Shown one piece after another: positions 40,217-50,670 of a stretch of DNA of 54,470 nt. The stretch is from Clostridiales bacterium UBA1728 (GTDB lineage Bacteria; Bacillota; Clostridia; Oscillospirales; Oscillospiraceae): contig DCIK01000025.1 of NCBI GenBank assembly GCA_002315975.1, positions 1 to 54,470 on the forward strand, read 5' to 3'. The notes under the pieces are model-generated. The model saw only the letters and a program-made list of their open reading frames with translations. It was not told the origin of the DNA and ran no database searches. The translations under genes and the position numbers were made by a program. Position 1 is the first letter of the stretch; every line of letters starts with the position of its first letter.

Positions 40217-41338
40217 ATGAAATTCCAATGCGAGAAGTACGTGCTGGACGCGGCGGTTTCCACCGCCTCCCGTGCGGCGGCGGCCAAGAGCCCCGTTACG
40301 GCGCTGGAGGGTCTGCTGCTGGAGGCCAGCGTGGAGGGCGGCGTACGCATCACCGGCTACGATCTGAAAAAGGGCATCTACACCGACATCCCCGCCGATG
40401 TGAGCAAAGCCGGCAGCGTGGTGCTGGCCGCGAAAATCTTCGGCGAGATCGTCCGCAAGCTCCCCGACGGCATTGTCACCGTGGTTTCCGACGACAATAA
40501 CAAGACCCACATCAACTGCGGCAAGGCCGATTACGATATCATGGGCAGCGATGCCATGGACTACCCAGAGCTGCCCGACATGGATGAGCACACCGTTGAC
40601 ATTATCGCCAGGCAGGATGTGCTGGGCCGCATGATCCGCGAAACCAACTTTGCCGTCTCCGATAACGAGTCCCGCCCCATCTATACCGGCGAGCTTATGG
40701 AGTGCGCCGAGGGCCGGCTGACCATGGTGGCGCTGGACGGCTACCGTCTGGCTCTGCGCCGGGAAGCTGTGGAGAGCTGCAGCGCCGAGAGCGTCAGCGT
40801 GATTGTCCCCGGCAGCGCCCTTTCCGATGTGGAAAAGCTCTGCACCAGCGAGGACGGCAGCGTGCGTATGTCCGTCGGCATCAGGCACGTGTGCTTCCGG
40901 CTCAACGATACCACCCTCATCTCCCGGAAGCTGGAGGGTGAGTTCCTGAACTATAAAAAGACCGTGCCCACGGAGTTTGCCCTCCGGCTGAAGGCGGCGC
41001 GTACCGATCTCATCCGCTGCGCCGACCGCGTGAGCCTCATCATCGATGACCGCACCAAGAACCCCCTGCGCTGCCAGTTCGGCAACGGCAACCTGAACAT
41101 CACCTCCGCCACGCCTCTGGGCCGCGCCGAGGATAACTGCCTCATCGAGGGCGACGGCAAGGACACCGTGGTGGGCTTCAATAACAGCTATCTGCTGCAG
41201 GCGCTGAAGGCCGCCCCCGCTGACCGCCTTCTCATCAACATCAACAACGGCAACAGCCCCTGCGTACTGCAGAGCGAGGACGAGAACGACAGCTTCGTGT
41301 ATATGATCCTGCCTGTCCGTCTCCGCGCCGGCGAGTAA
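40217..41338 (+). CDS. dnaN: DNA polymerase III beta subunit (sliding clamp)
   Basis: A 373-residue ring-forming clamp that tethers polymerase to DNA, of normal length. It begins MKFQCEKYVLDAAVSTASRA. The three-fold repeated clamp domains follow, with GGVRITGYDLKKGIYTDIPA, SRPIYTGELMECAEGRLTMV, ALDGYRLALRR and the C-terminal MILPVRLR, the usual ending where the partner-binding pocket closes. AACGGAGGGACGAAT precedes the ATG. Its stop codon shares one base with the recF start. Confidence 0.98.
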   Translation: MKFQCEKYVLDAAVSTASRAAAAKSPVTALEGLLLEASVEGGVRITGYDLKKGIYTDIPADVSKAGSVVLAAKIFGEIVRKLPDGIVTVVSDDNNKTHINCGKADYDIMGSDAMDYPELPDMDEHTVDIIARQDVLGRMIRETNFAVSDNESRPIYTGELMECAEGRLTMVALDGYRLALRREAVESCSAESVSVIVPGSALSDVEKLCTSEDGSVRMSVGIRHVCFRLNDTTLISRKLEGEFLNYKKTVPTEFALRLKAARTDLIRCADRVSLIIDDRTKNPLRCQFGNGNLNITSATPLGRAEDNCLIEGDGKDTVVGFNNSYLLQALKAAPADRLLININNGNSPCVLQSEDENDSFVYMILPVRLRAGE

Positions 41339-42438
41339 TGCGCGTTCTCAGACTCTCCACCGAGGGCTTCCGTATGCTTGCGCCTGCCTCCATCGAGCTG
41401 GGCAGCGGCGTGAATGTGATCTGCGGCGAAAACGCCCAGGGTAAGACCACACTGTTAGAGGCCGTGTATCTGCTGACCCTGAACCGAAGCTTCCGGGCGA
41501 GAACCGATAAGGAGCTCATCGCCTTCGGAGCCGAGCGGGCGTTTATCGACGCCGATGTGGAGGCAGGGGGACGGCAGCAGCGCATAGAGCTCTGCTATGA
41601 GCGGGGCAGGCGCCGCAGCGTGAAGGTCAATAAGGTGAAAAAGAGCGCCGCCGAGCTCTCCGATACCCTCAAGGCCGTGCTTTTCTGCCCGGAAGACTTA
41701 CAGCTATTGCGGGAGGGCGCTGCGGAGCGCCGCCGGATGATGGACAATGCCATCTCCCAACTGCGCCCCGGCTACCGGAAGCTGCTGAGCAGCTACAATA
41801 CCATATACGAGAATAAATGCGCCATCCTCAAAAACTGGCGGGAGGATGCCTCCCTTTTAGAGGTGCTGGACGAGTTCAACGAAGGACTCTGCCGCTACTC
41901 CGCCCGCATCTGCCGCTACCGGGCCGCCTTCGTCAGGAGGCTGGAGGAGTACGCCGCGCCCATCCAGCGGGAATTTTCCGGCGAGCGGGAAGCGCTGACG
42001 CTTGGGTACAAGACCGTCAGCACCGTCACCGATCCTATGGCAGAGGAAGTGGCCATCTATGAGCAGATTGCCCTGCGGCAGAGTGAGCTGCGGCGAGCGG
42101 AGCTGGAGAGCGGCCAGTGTCTGGTGGGCATCCACAAGGACGACATGGAGGTGGAGCTCAACGGTCTCAGCGCCAGAAGCTATGCCTCGCAGGGGCAGAC
42201 CCGGACGGCGGCGCTGTCGCTGAAGCTGGCCGAGCGGGAGCTGTTCACTGCAGAAACCGGCGAGCAGCCGGTGCTGCTGCTGGACGATGTGCTCTCGGAG
42301 CTGGATCAGCGGCGGCAGGAGTTCGTCCTCAACCACATCCGCGACGGGCAGATTCTCATCACCTGCTGCGATGAGAGCAGCGTGGCGCGTCTCAGCGGCG
42401 GGCAGGTTTTCAGGCTGGAGGGAGGACGGGTGCTGTAA
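41338..42438 (+). CDS. recF: DNA recombination and repair protein RecF
   Basis: A 366-residue SMC-like ATPase that helps load RecA at gaps and maintains replication forks. Walker A is CGENAQGKTTLLEAVYLL (Gly30-Thr37 region). The signature motif region YASQGQTRTAALSLKLAE and Walker B VLLLDDVLSELDQRR are at the C-terminal side. It starts in a TAATG overlap with dnaN, so it is translationally coupled. The small S4-domain gene normally between dnaN and recF in Firmicutes is absent here. Confidence 0.97.
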   Translation: MRVLRLSTEGFRMLAPASIELGSGVNVICGENAQGKTTLLEAVYLLTLNRSFRARTDKELIAFGAERAFIDADVEAGGRQQRIELCYERGRRRSVKVNKVKKSAAELSDTLKAVLFCPEDLQLLREGAAERRRMMDNAISQLRPGYRKLLSSYNTIYENKCAILKNWREDASLLEVLDEFNEGLCRYSARICRYRAAFVRRLEEYAAPIQREFSGEREALTLGYKTVSTVTDPMAEEVAIYEQIALRQSELRRAELESGQCLVGIHKDDMEVELNGLSARSYASQGQTRTAALSLKLAERELFTAETGEQPVLLLDDVLSELDQRRQEFVLNHIRDGQILITCCDESSVARLSGGQVFRLEGGRVL

Positions 42439-42471
42439 AGCGGCACTAAGGCGAGAAAGGTATTATACAGT

Positions 42472-42735
42472 ATGCTCTATCTGCATCTGGGCGGCGATAC
42501 GGTGGTACGTACGGAGGACATCGTGGGAATCTTTGATCTGGACAATACCACCTCCTCTCTGCACACCCGCAGACTGCTGGCACGGGCTCAGAAGTCCGAT
42601 GCCGTGGTGGCCGCCACCGATGATATTCCCCGCAGTGTGGTGCTCTGCTCGGAGGAGGGGAAGGAAAGGGTCTACCTCTCCCTGCTCAGCACCGCCGCTC
42701 TGCAAAGACGACTGGACGAGGAAGCGTGGAGATAG
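42472..42735 (+). CDS. remB: RemB/YaaB (DUF370) family regulator
   Basis: An 87-residue protein in the position where Firmicutes keep yaaB (remB), between recF and gyrB. MLYLHLGGDTVVRTEDIVGI and FDLDNTTSS are diagnostic of the family; the C-terminal half (VVLCSEEGKERVYLSLLSTA) fits too. In Bacillus the RemA/RemB paralogues influence matrix genes and osmoprotection as DNA-binding regulators. No good ribosome site is seen: AGAAAGG lies about 13 bases before the ATG. Confidence 0.92.
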   Translation: MLYLHLGGDTVVRTEDIVGIFDLDNTTSSLHTRRLLARAQKSDAVVAATDDIPRSVVLCSEEGKERVYLSLLSTAALQRRLDEEAWR

Positions 42736-42769
42736 CGCATCGTACCATGAGTGTCTCTTCAGGGAAAAA

Positions 42770-42902
42770 GGCTCCCTCTGTGAGGGAGCTGCCCCAGTGC
42801 GCACACTGGGGCTGAGGGAGAGAGCGTAAAGGGAAAGCGGTCAAAAGACCAATCCCTCCCTCAGTCTCGCTTCGTGAGCCAGCTCCCTCATCTGAGGGAG
42901 CC
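42770..42902. repeat. Family B copy B5 inside the replication gene block
   Basis: A complete family B element: GGCTCCCTCTGTGAGGGAGC at one end, CCCCAGTGCGCACACTGGGG inside, and CTCCCTCATCTGAGGGAGCC at the other. It lies between remB and a small gene upstream of gyrB. Confidence 0.85.
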
Positions 42903-42918
42903 CAAAAGGAGAAATAAT

Positions 42919-43107
42919 ATGGAAGCAGTGCACTACAGCCTTCGCCTTACCGGCAGCAGCTTTTTTGATCTGGTGATGCTGGAGCGGGCGAAGGAATTCG
43001 AGAATAAATATCCCGGGCTCTGTGTGGAGCGGGACAGCGAAGCAATTACCATCAGCGGAATGCTGACCGCCGAGGACGCTCTGCGGTTCTGGCAGGAAGT
43101 GGAATAA
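42919..43107 (+). CDS. Small hypothetical protein upstream of gyrB
   Basis: A 62-residue acidic protein beginning MEAVHYSLRLTGSSFFDLVM and ending AEDALRFWQEVE. AAAGGAG stands 8 bases before the ATG, and the stop is only 9 bases before gyrB, so it is likely cotranslated with gyrB. No family is recognised. Alternating hydrophobic and polar residues suggest a small alpha/beta fold, and there is no transmembrane segment or signal peptide. The in-frame extension upstream lies inside the family B repeat and was rejected. Confidence 0.65.
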   Translation: MEAVHYSLRLTGSSFFDLVMLERAKEFENKYPGLCVERDSEAITISGMLTAEDALRFWQEVE

Positions 43108-43116
43108 GGAGTTATC

Positions 43117-45048
43117 ATGTCTGAAATCGAAACCAAGGTGCAGGAAAATTACGACGCCAGTAAAATTCAGGTACTGGAGGGGCTGGAGGCCGTGCGTATG
43201 CGGCCCGGTATGTATATCGGCTCCACCAGCTCCAGCGGTCTCCACCATCTGGTCTATGAGATCGTGGACAACGCCATCGACGAGGCGCTGGCCGGCTACT
43301 GCGACCGCATCTGCGTGACTATTGAGCCCGGCGATGTGATCCGCGTGCTGGACAACGGCCGCGGCATCCCCGTGGACATCCAGCCTCAGACCGGCAAGCC
43401 GGCTCTGGAGGTGGTCTACACCGTGCTCCATGCCGGCGGCAAGTTCGGCAACGGCGGCTACAAGGTCTCCGGCGGTCTTCACGGCGTGGGTGCCAGCGTG
43501 GTCAACGCCCTCAGCGAGTGGACGGAGGTTCGCGTTCATAAAGGGGGCAAAATCTACCAGATGCGCTTCTCACGGGGTCATGTGACCCAGGAGATGACCG
43601 TCGTGGGTGAGACCACCCATACCGGCACCGAGGTTCGCTTCAAGCCCGACCCCGAGATGTTCGAGGACACGGTTTATAACTACAATACTCTCTTTACCCG
43701 TATGCGCGAGCAGGCCTTTCTGAATGCGGGACTGCGCATCTCCACCGAGGACCTCCGTGGGGAGGAGCGGGTTTATGACGAGATGTGCTACGAGGGCGGC
43801 ATCCGGGAGTTTGTGGAGCTGCTCAATAAGAACAAGGCCAGCGTTTCCGGCGCGCCCATCTATATGGAGGGCAGCAGGGACGGCTCCACCGCCGAGGTGG
43901 CCATCCAGTGGAATGACGGCTACAACGAGCTGCTGGTCTCCTTTGCCAACAACATCCACACCCCTGAGGGCGGTATGCACGAGACCGGCTTCAAGACCGC
44001 GCTCACCTATGTGCTCAACGCCTACGGAAAAGAGAAAAAGCTCCTCAAGGACGAGGACAATATCTCCGGCGACGATGTCCGCGAGGGCATTACCGCTGTC
44101 ATCTCCGTAAAGCTGGAGAACCCCCAGTTCGAGGGTCAGACCAAGGCCAAGCTGGGCAACAGCGAAATCCGCACACTGGTGGACAGCGTGGTGAAGGATA
44201 AGCTGATGCTCTTCCTTGAGGAAAACCCCGCCGTGGGCAAGGCTGTTATTGAAAAGGCGTTGATGGCCTCCAAAGCCAGAGAGGCTGCCCGCAAGGCCCG
44301 GGAAAAGGTACGCCGCAAGACCGGACTGGAGAGCGGCCAGATGCCCGACAAGCTGCAGGACTGCAACGAGCGGGACCCGGCGCTCTGCGAAATCTACATC
44401 GTCGAAGGCGACAGCGCCGCCGGCTCCGCCATTCAGGGCCGCGACAGCCGCTTCCAGGCGATTCTGGCCATGTGGGGCAAGATGCTCAATGTGGAGAAGG
44501 CACGCACCGACAAGATCGTGGGCAACGACAAGCTCTATCCGCTGATTCTCGCTCTGGGCTCCGGCATCGGCGAGGACTTCAATATGGAGAAGCTCCGCTA
44601 CCACAAGATTATCATCATGGCCGATGCCGATGTGGACGGCTCCCATATCCGGACGCTGATGCTCACCTTCTTCTTCCGCTATATGCGTCCGCTCATCGAA
44701 AACGGCTTTGTCTACTCCGCCGTGCCGCCCCTCTATAAGCTCACTCGGGGCAAGACCACCCGCGTGGCCTACAGCGATGAGGAGCGCGACGCCATCTCCC
44801 AGAGTATGCGCGCCGACAATCCCAATGCGAAGGTTGATATCTCCCGCTTCAAGGGTCTTGGCGAGATGGACCCCGAGGAGCTGTGGGAGACCACCATGGA
44901 CCCCGAAAAGCGTACCCTCCGCCGCATCACGCTGGACGATGCCGTGAGAGCCGATCAGGTCTTCACCGTCCTCATGGGCGAGGAAGTCGAGCCCCGGCGG
45001 GAGTGGATCGAGAGCAACGCGAAGTATGTGGTGAATCTGGATATATAA
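43117..45048 (+). CDS. gyrB: DNA gyrase subunit B
   Basis: A 643-residue ATPase subunit of gyrase, of the usual short-form length. The GHKL ATP site has YEIVDNAIDEAL (Glu48, Asn52), VLDNGRGIP (residues 78-86) and GGLHGVGASVVNALSEW. The transducer domain includes QTKAKLGNSEIR. The TOPRIM domain has YIVEGDSAAGSA near residue 430 and MADADVDGSHIRTL near 500. The C-terminus RREWIESNAKYVVNLDI is complete. A second copy of the last 22 codons is present about 190 bases downstream, described separately. gyrA follows after 476 bases. Confidence 0.98.
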   Translation: MSEIETKVQENYDASKIQVLEGLEAVRMRPGMYIGSTSSSGLHHLVYEIVDNAIDEALAGYCDRICVTIEPGDVIRVLDNGRGIPVDIQPQTGKPALEVVYTVLHAGGKFGNGGYKVSGGLHGVGASVVNALSEWTEVRVHKGGKIYQMRFSRGHVTQEMTVVGETTHTGTEVRFKPDPEMFEDTVYNYNTLFTRMREQAFLNAGLRISTEDLRGEERVYDEMCYEGGIREFVELLNKNKASVSGAPIYMEGSRDGSTAEVAIQWNDGYNELLVSFANNIHTPEGGMHETGFKTALTYVLNAYGKEKKLLKDEDNISGDDVREGITAVISVKLENPQFEGQTKAKLGNSEIRTLVDSVVKDKLMLFLEENPAVGKAVIEKALMASKAREAARKAREKVRRKTGLESGQMPDKLQDCNERDPALCEIYIVEGDSAAGSAIQGRDSRFQAILAMWGKMLNVEKARTDKIVGNDKLYPLILALGSGIGEDFNMEKLRYHKIIIMADADVDGSHIRTLMLTFFFRYMRPLIENGFVYSAVPPLYKLTRGKTTRVAYSDEERDAISQSMRADNPNAKVDISRFKGLGEMDPEELWETTMDPEKRTLRRITLDDAVRADQVFTVLMGEEVEPRREWIESNAKYVVNLDI

Positions 45049-45050
45049 GC

Positions 45051-45239
45051 GCTTCGCGCTTCGTCGGCTGCGGGGCAGCCGACGAGGGGATGCGCCCTGA
45101 CTGCGCGCACTCGCTGCGCTCGCACACTGGCAGGGCGAGAAGAATTTTTGCGGGGGCAAAGCTCCCGCGAAAATGGATTTGATTTTATTTCCGCCACTGC
45201 GGCGGCGGAAACTCTGCGAGGCTCTTTCCGGCAACAACA
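45051..45239. repeat. Spacer between gyrB and its duplicated tail, with a family E element and a gyrA-leader-like end
   Basis: GTCGGCTGCGGGGCAGCCGAC forms a hairpin near 45074. TTTCCGCC and GGCGGAAA (45188-45211) form another, followed by CTCTGCGAGGCT as in the origin region. The end GCGAGGCTCTTTCCGGCAAC then AACACAGGA matches the sequence directly before gyrA (45486-45515) with few differences. Confidence 0.75.
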
Positions 45240-45240
45240 C

Positions 45241-45308
45241 AGGAAGTCGAGCCCCGGCGCGAGTGGATCGAGAGCAACGCGAAGTACGTGGTGAATCTTG
45301 ATATCTGA
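45241..45308 (+). pseudogene. Duplicated 3' end of gyrB (last 22 codons)
   Basis: These 68 bases repeat 44981-45048. The four base differences inside codons (CGG/CGC, TAT/TAC, CTG/CTT, ATA/ATC) are all synonymous, and the stop differs (TAA/TGA). The encoded segment is EVEPRREWIESNAKYVVNLD plus Ile. There is no start codon or ribosome site of its own in frame, so it is a remnant. It is preceded by a copy of the gyrA leader. Confidence 0.9.
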
Positions 45309-45333
45309 GCATAACGGGAAGCAGTCAAAAAAA

Positions 45334-45475
45334 TCCCTCCCTCAGTCTCGCTTCGCGAGCCAGCTCCCTCATCTGAGGGAGCCGAGAGAAAAAAGGCTCC
45401 CTCTGTGAGGGAGCTGCCCCAGTGCGCACACTGGGGCTGAGGGAGAGAGAAAGCCATTCCCCATCTGAGGGAGCT
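45334..45475. repeat. Broken family B repeat (B6) upstream of gyrA
   Basis: 45334-45383 is one half (CCCTCCCTCAGTCTCGCTTC to CATCTGAGGGAGCC). 45395-45475 holds the other end, GGCTCCCTCTGTGAGGGAGC, then CCCCAGTGCGCACACTGGGG and a second CATCTGAGGGAGC. The halves are in rearranged order, pointing to recombination between repeats here. Confidence 0.75.
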
Positions 45476-45524
45476 GAAAGGAGCTGCGAGGCTCTTTTCA
45501 GCAACAACACAGGAGGTCAAACCA

Positions 45525-47999
<2,475 letters not shown>

Positions 48000-48008
48000 G
48001 CGAAAAAA

Positions 48009-48173
48009 GGCTCCCTCATCTGAGGGAGCCAAGAGAAAAAGGCTCCCTCTGCGAGGGAGCTGCCCCAGTGCGCACACTGGGGCTGAGGGAGAGAGCGCAA
48101 AGGGAAAGCAGTCAAAAGACCAATCCCTCCCTCAGTCTCGCTTCGCGAGCCAGCTCCCTCATCTGAGGGAGCC
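48009..48173. repeat. Family B half hairpin and full copy B7
   Basis: A perfect palindrome GGCTCCCTCATC-TGAGGGAGCC (48009-48030) follows gyrA and may act as its 3' hairpin. A complete family B element occupies 48041-48173, with CCCCAGTGCGCACACTGGGG inside. It ends 16 bases before the DUF559-RNase HI gene and supplies sequence up to its ribosome site. Confidence 0.85.
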
Positions 48174-48189
48174 GAAAAGGAGAGAAAAC

Positions 48190-48975
48190 GTGAAGGAGTA
48201 CAATCACGGAAATATACAATATGCAAAGCAGCTCCGTAAAAATATGACTCCTTGGGAGCGAAAGCTATGGTATGATTTTCTCAGAACCTATCCTGTACGT
48301 TTTCAAAGGCAGAAGTGTATTGACAACTACATTGTGGATTTTTACTGCGCTTCTGCAAGGCTGGCAATTGAGCTGGACGGCGGCGGGCATTATGAAGAAC
48401 AGAAAATAGCTGAAGACGAAGCGCGTACAAAGGTTCTTACGCAATACGGAATTACCGTCCTTCGCTTCAGCAACCTTGATATCGATCAGCATTTTCCGGA
48501 GGTATGCGATGCAATCCGCCTCCGGTTGAAAGGAAACACCATGAAATCCGTAATCCTGTATACCGACGGAGCCTGCTCCGGGAACCCCGGGCCGGGGGGC
48601 TGGGCGGCCATCCTTCGCTACGGCAGCGCTGAAAAGGTGCTCTCCGGCGGCGAGGAGAATACCACCAACAACCGCATGGAGCTGCTGGGCGTCATTGCGG
48701 GGCTTGAATGTCTTAAAGAGAGCTGCTCTGTGGCGCTCTACTCCGACTCCCAGTACATCTGCAATGCCCTGAATAACGGCTGGCTTCGGGACTGGAAGAA
48801 GCGCGGCTGGAAGCGTCGGGACGGCGAGGTGAAAAATCTGGAGCTCTGGCAGCGGCTGGACGCTCTTTTGCAGCAGCACAGCGTGGAGGCCCACTGGGTC
48901 AAGGGTCACGCCGAGAACGAGTATAATAACCGCTGCGATGCCCTTGCTGTGGCCGAACGGGAAAAATTTGCTTGA
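48190..48975 (+). CDS. rnhA: DUF559 nuclease-like domain fused to ribonuclease HI
   Basis: A 261-residue two-domain protein. Residues 1-116 are a DUF559 (Vsr-like, PD-(D/E)xK) domain: MTPWERKLWYDFLRTYPVRF, NYIVDFYC (Asp50) and LAIELDGGGHY (Glu61, Asp63, His67). Residues 118-261 are a complete RNase HI that cuts RNA in RNA-DNA hybrids: YTDGACSGNPGPGGW (Asp126), NNRMEL (Glu163), YSDSQYI (Asp185), KGHAENE (His239) and RCDALA (Asp249). The GTG start follows AAAAGGAG. An internal ATG at 48541 preceded by GAAAGGA could also give RNase HI alone (144 residues, normal length). No stop codon separates the domains. This arrangement is not one I know as standard. Confidence 0.9.
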   Translation: MKEYNHGNIQYAKQLRKNMTPWERKLWYDFLRTYPVRFQRQKCIDNYIVDFYCASARLAIELDGGGHYEEQKIAEDEARTKVLTQYGITVLRFSNLDIDQHFPEVCDAIRLRLKGNTMKSVILYTDGACSGNPGPGGWAAILRYGSAEKVLSGGEENTTNNRMELLGVIAGLECLKESCSVALYSDSQYICNALNNGWLRDWKKRGWKRRDGEVKNLELWQRLDALLQQHSVEAHWVKGHAENEYNNRCDALAVAEREKFA

Positions 48976-49000
48976 AATCCCTGCAAAACCTGCTTATAAT
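48972..49000 (+). promoter_or_regulatory. Promoter of asnS
   Basis: TTGAAA (48972-48977) and TATAAT (48995-49000) have 17-base spacing. The -35 box overlaps the stop codon of the preceding gene. The leader of about 190 bases contains decayed family A pieces (GTGTCATTCCGAA, ACCAGTCTGCGGACTGG, CGCAATGACAA) and no T-box specifier-like motif. Confidence 0.8.
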
Positions 49001-49195
49001 AAACCATCAAAAGAAAATCGGGTAGTGTCATTCCGAACCGGTGACCGATGTCACCGGTGTGGGAATCCGCAGCCCCCGTCTCTTTTACGGGGGGAACCGC
49101 AATTCCTTTATTCAGGGAACGGATTGCCACAACCAGTCTGCGGACTGGTTTCGCAATGACAAGGCTACCTCATATTAATAAAGAGGTGTAAAACT

Positions 49196-50590
49196 ATGAT
49201 GCGCACACATACCAGTGAAATCTGGGCCGCACCCGAAAAGTTCGGCGGCCAAACCATCACGCTGGGCGGCTGGGCCCGTACCATCCGCGACATGAAGAAT
49301 TTCGGCTTCATCGAGCTCAATGACGGCAGCTCCTTCAAGGGCGTGCAGATCGTTCTCGAAAAGGAGAAGCTGAATAATTACGATGAGCTGGTGCATCAGA
49401 ATGTGGGCGCTGCCTTTATCGTCACCGGCGAGCTGGTGCTGACCCCTGAGGCCAAGCAGCCCTTTGAGCTCAAGGCCGCCAAGGTGGAAATCGAGGGTGT
49501 GTCCACTCCCGATTACCCCCTGCAGAAAAAGCGCCACTCTCTGGAGTTCCTGCGCACGGTGCAGCATCTGCGCCCCCGCACCAATATGTTCTCCGCCTTC
49601 TTCCGCATCCGCTCCGTGGCCGGTCAGGCCATCCACGAGTTTTTCCAGGAGCGCGGCTTCGTCTACATCAACACCCCCCTCATCACCGGCTCCGACTGTG
49701 AGGGTGCCGGCGAGATGTTCCGGGTGACCACGCTGGATCTCAACAACCTGCCCCTGAAGGAAGACGGCACTGTGGACGACAGCAAGGACTTCTTCGGCAA
49801 GGCCACCAACCTGACTGTCTCCGGCCAGCTCAACGCCGAGAACTTCGCCATGGCCTTCGGCGATGTTTACACCTTCGGTCCCACCTTCCGCGCCGAGAAC
49901 TCCAACACCGCCCGCCATGCGGCCGAGTTCTGGATGATCGAGCCCGAAATGGCCTTCTGCGATCTGGAGGGTGATCTGGAGTGCATGGAAGCCATGGTCA
50001 AGTACATCATCAGGCGCACCCTCGAGCGCTGCCCCCAGGAGATCGAGTTCTGCAACTCCTTCATCGATAAGGGTCTTAAGGAGCGTCTGGAGCACGTGAT
50101 GAACAGCGACTTCGGCCGCGTCACCTATACCGAGGCTGTGGAGCTGCTCAAGAAGAGCGGCAAACAGTTTGAGTACCCCGTGGAGTGGGGCATCGACCTG
50201 CAGAGCGAGCACGAACGCTACCTCACCGAGGAAATCTTTAAGAAGCCCCTCTTCGTCACCGACTACCCCAAGGACATCAAGGCCTTCTATATGCGCATGA
50301 ACGACGACGGCAAGACCGTTGCCGCCGCCGACTGCCTGGTTCCCGGCATCGGCGAGCTCATCGGCGGCAGCCAGCGCGAGGAGCGTCTGGATATGCTTAC
50401 CCAGCGCATGGCTGAGCTGGGTCTGAAGGAGGAGGACTACTGGTGGTATCTGGACCTGCGCCGCTACGGCTCCTGCCGTCACGCCGGCTTCGGTCTGGGC
50501 TTTGAGCGCATGGTCATGTACCTGACCGGTGCCTCCAACATCCGCGATGTGGAGCTCCACCCCAGAACCGTGGGCAACGCAGAATTCTAA
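49196..50590 (+). CDS. asnS: Asparaginyl-tRNA synthetase
   Basis: A 464-residue class IIb synthetase charging tRNA-Asn. An OB-fold anticodon domain (residues 1-110, with TLGGWARTIRDMKNFGFIEL) precedes the catalytic domain: TPLITGSDCEGAGEMFRVTT, VYTFGPTFRAENSNTARHAA (motif 2) and GFGLGFERMVMYLTGASNIR (motif 3). The inserted stretch of about 35 residues between the first two blocks, with LPLKEDGTVDDSKDFFGK, is typical of AsnRS. GAGGTG precedes two adjacent ATG codons; the first was taken. It faces the germination operon across family E and A repeats. Confidence 0.97.
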   Translation: MMRTHTSEIWAAPEKFGGQTITLGGWARTIRDMKNFGFIELNDGSSFKGVQIVLEKEKLNNYDELVHQNVGAAFIVTGELVLTPEAKQPFELKAAKVEIEGVSTPDYPLQKKRHSLEFLRTVQHLRPRTNMFSAFFRIRSVAGQAIHEFFQERGFVYINTPLITGSDCEGAGEMFRVTTLDLNNLPLKEDGTVDDSKDFFGKATNLTVSGQLNAENFAMAFGDVYTFGPTFRAENSNTARHAAEFWMIEPEMAFCDLEGDLECMEAMVKYIIRRTLERCPQEIEFCNSFIDKGLKERLEHVMNSDFGRVTYTEAVELLKKSGKQFEYPVEWGIDLQSEHERYLTEEIFKKPLFVTDYPKDIKAFYMRMNDDGKTVAAADCLVPGIGELIGGSQREERLDMLTQRMAELGLKEEDYWWYLDLRRYGSCRHAGFGLGFERMVMYLTGASNIRDVELHPRTVGNAEF

Positions 50591-50665
50591 AAGCTTCGTT
50601 TCCGATGGCTGCGCCAGCGAAAACGAGATACTCGCGCCAAGAGGGCACAGCCTTGGCTGTGTCTC
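50590..50665. repeat. Short family E-like repeat after asnS
   Basis: AAAGCTTCGTTTCCGATGGC, CGAAAACGAGATACTCGCGCC and CACAGCCTTGGCTGTG with TCTCAGGGTA match, in the same order, pieces of the repeat after dnaA (CTTCGTTTTC, CGAGAAGATACTCGC, CTCAGGGTA). Confidence 0.6.
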
Positions 50666-50670
50666 AGGGT

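Noticed and set aside
49001..49195. The asnS leader considered as a T-box riboswitch
   Set aside because: No T-box sequence or terminator/antiterminator pair was seen. The leader consists of decayed repeat pieces.
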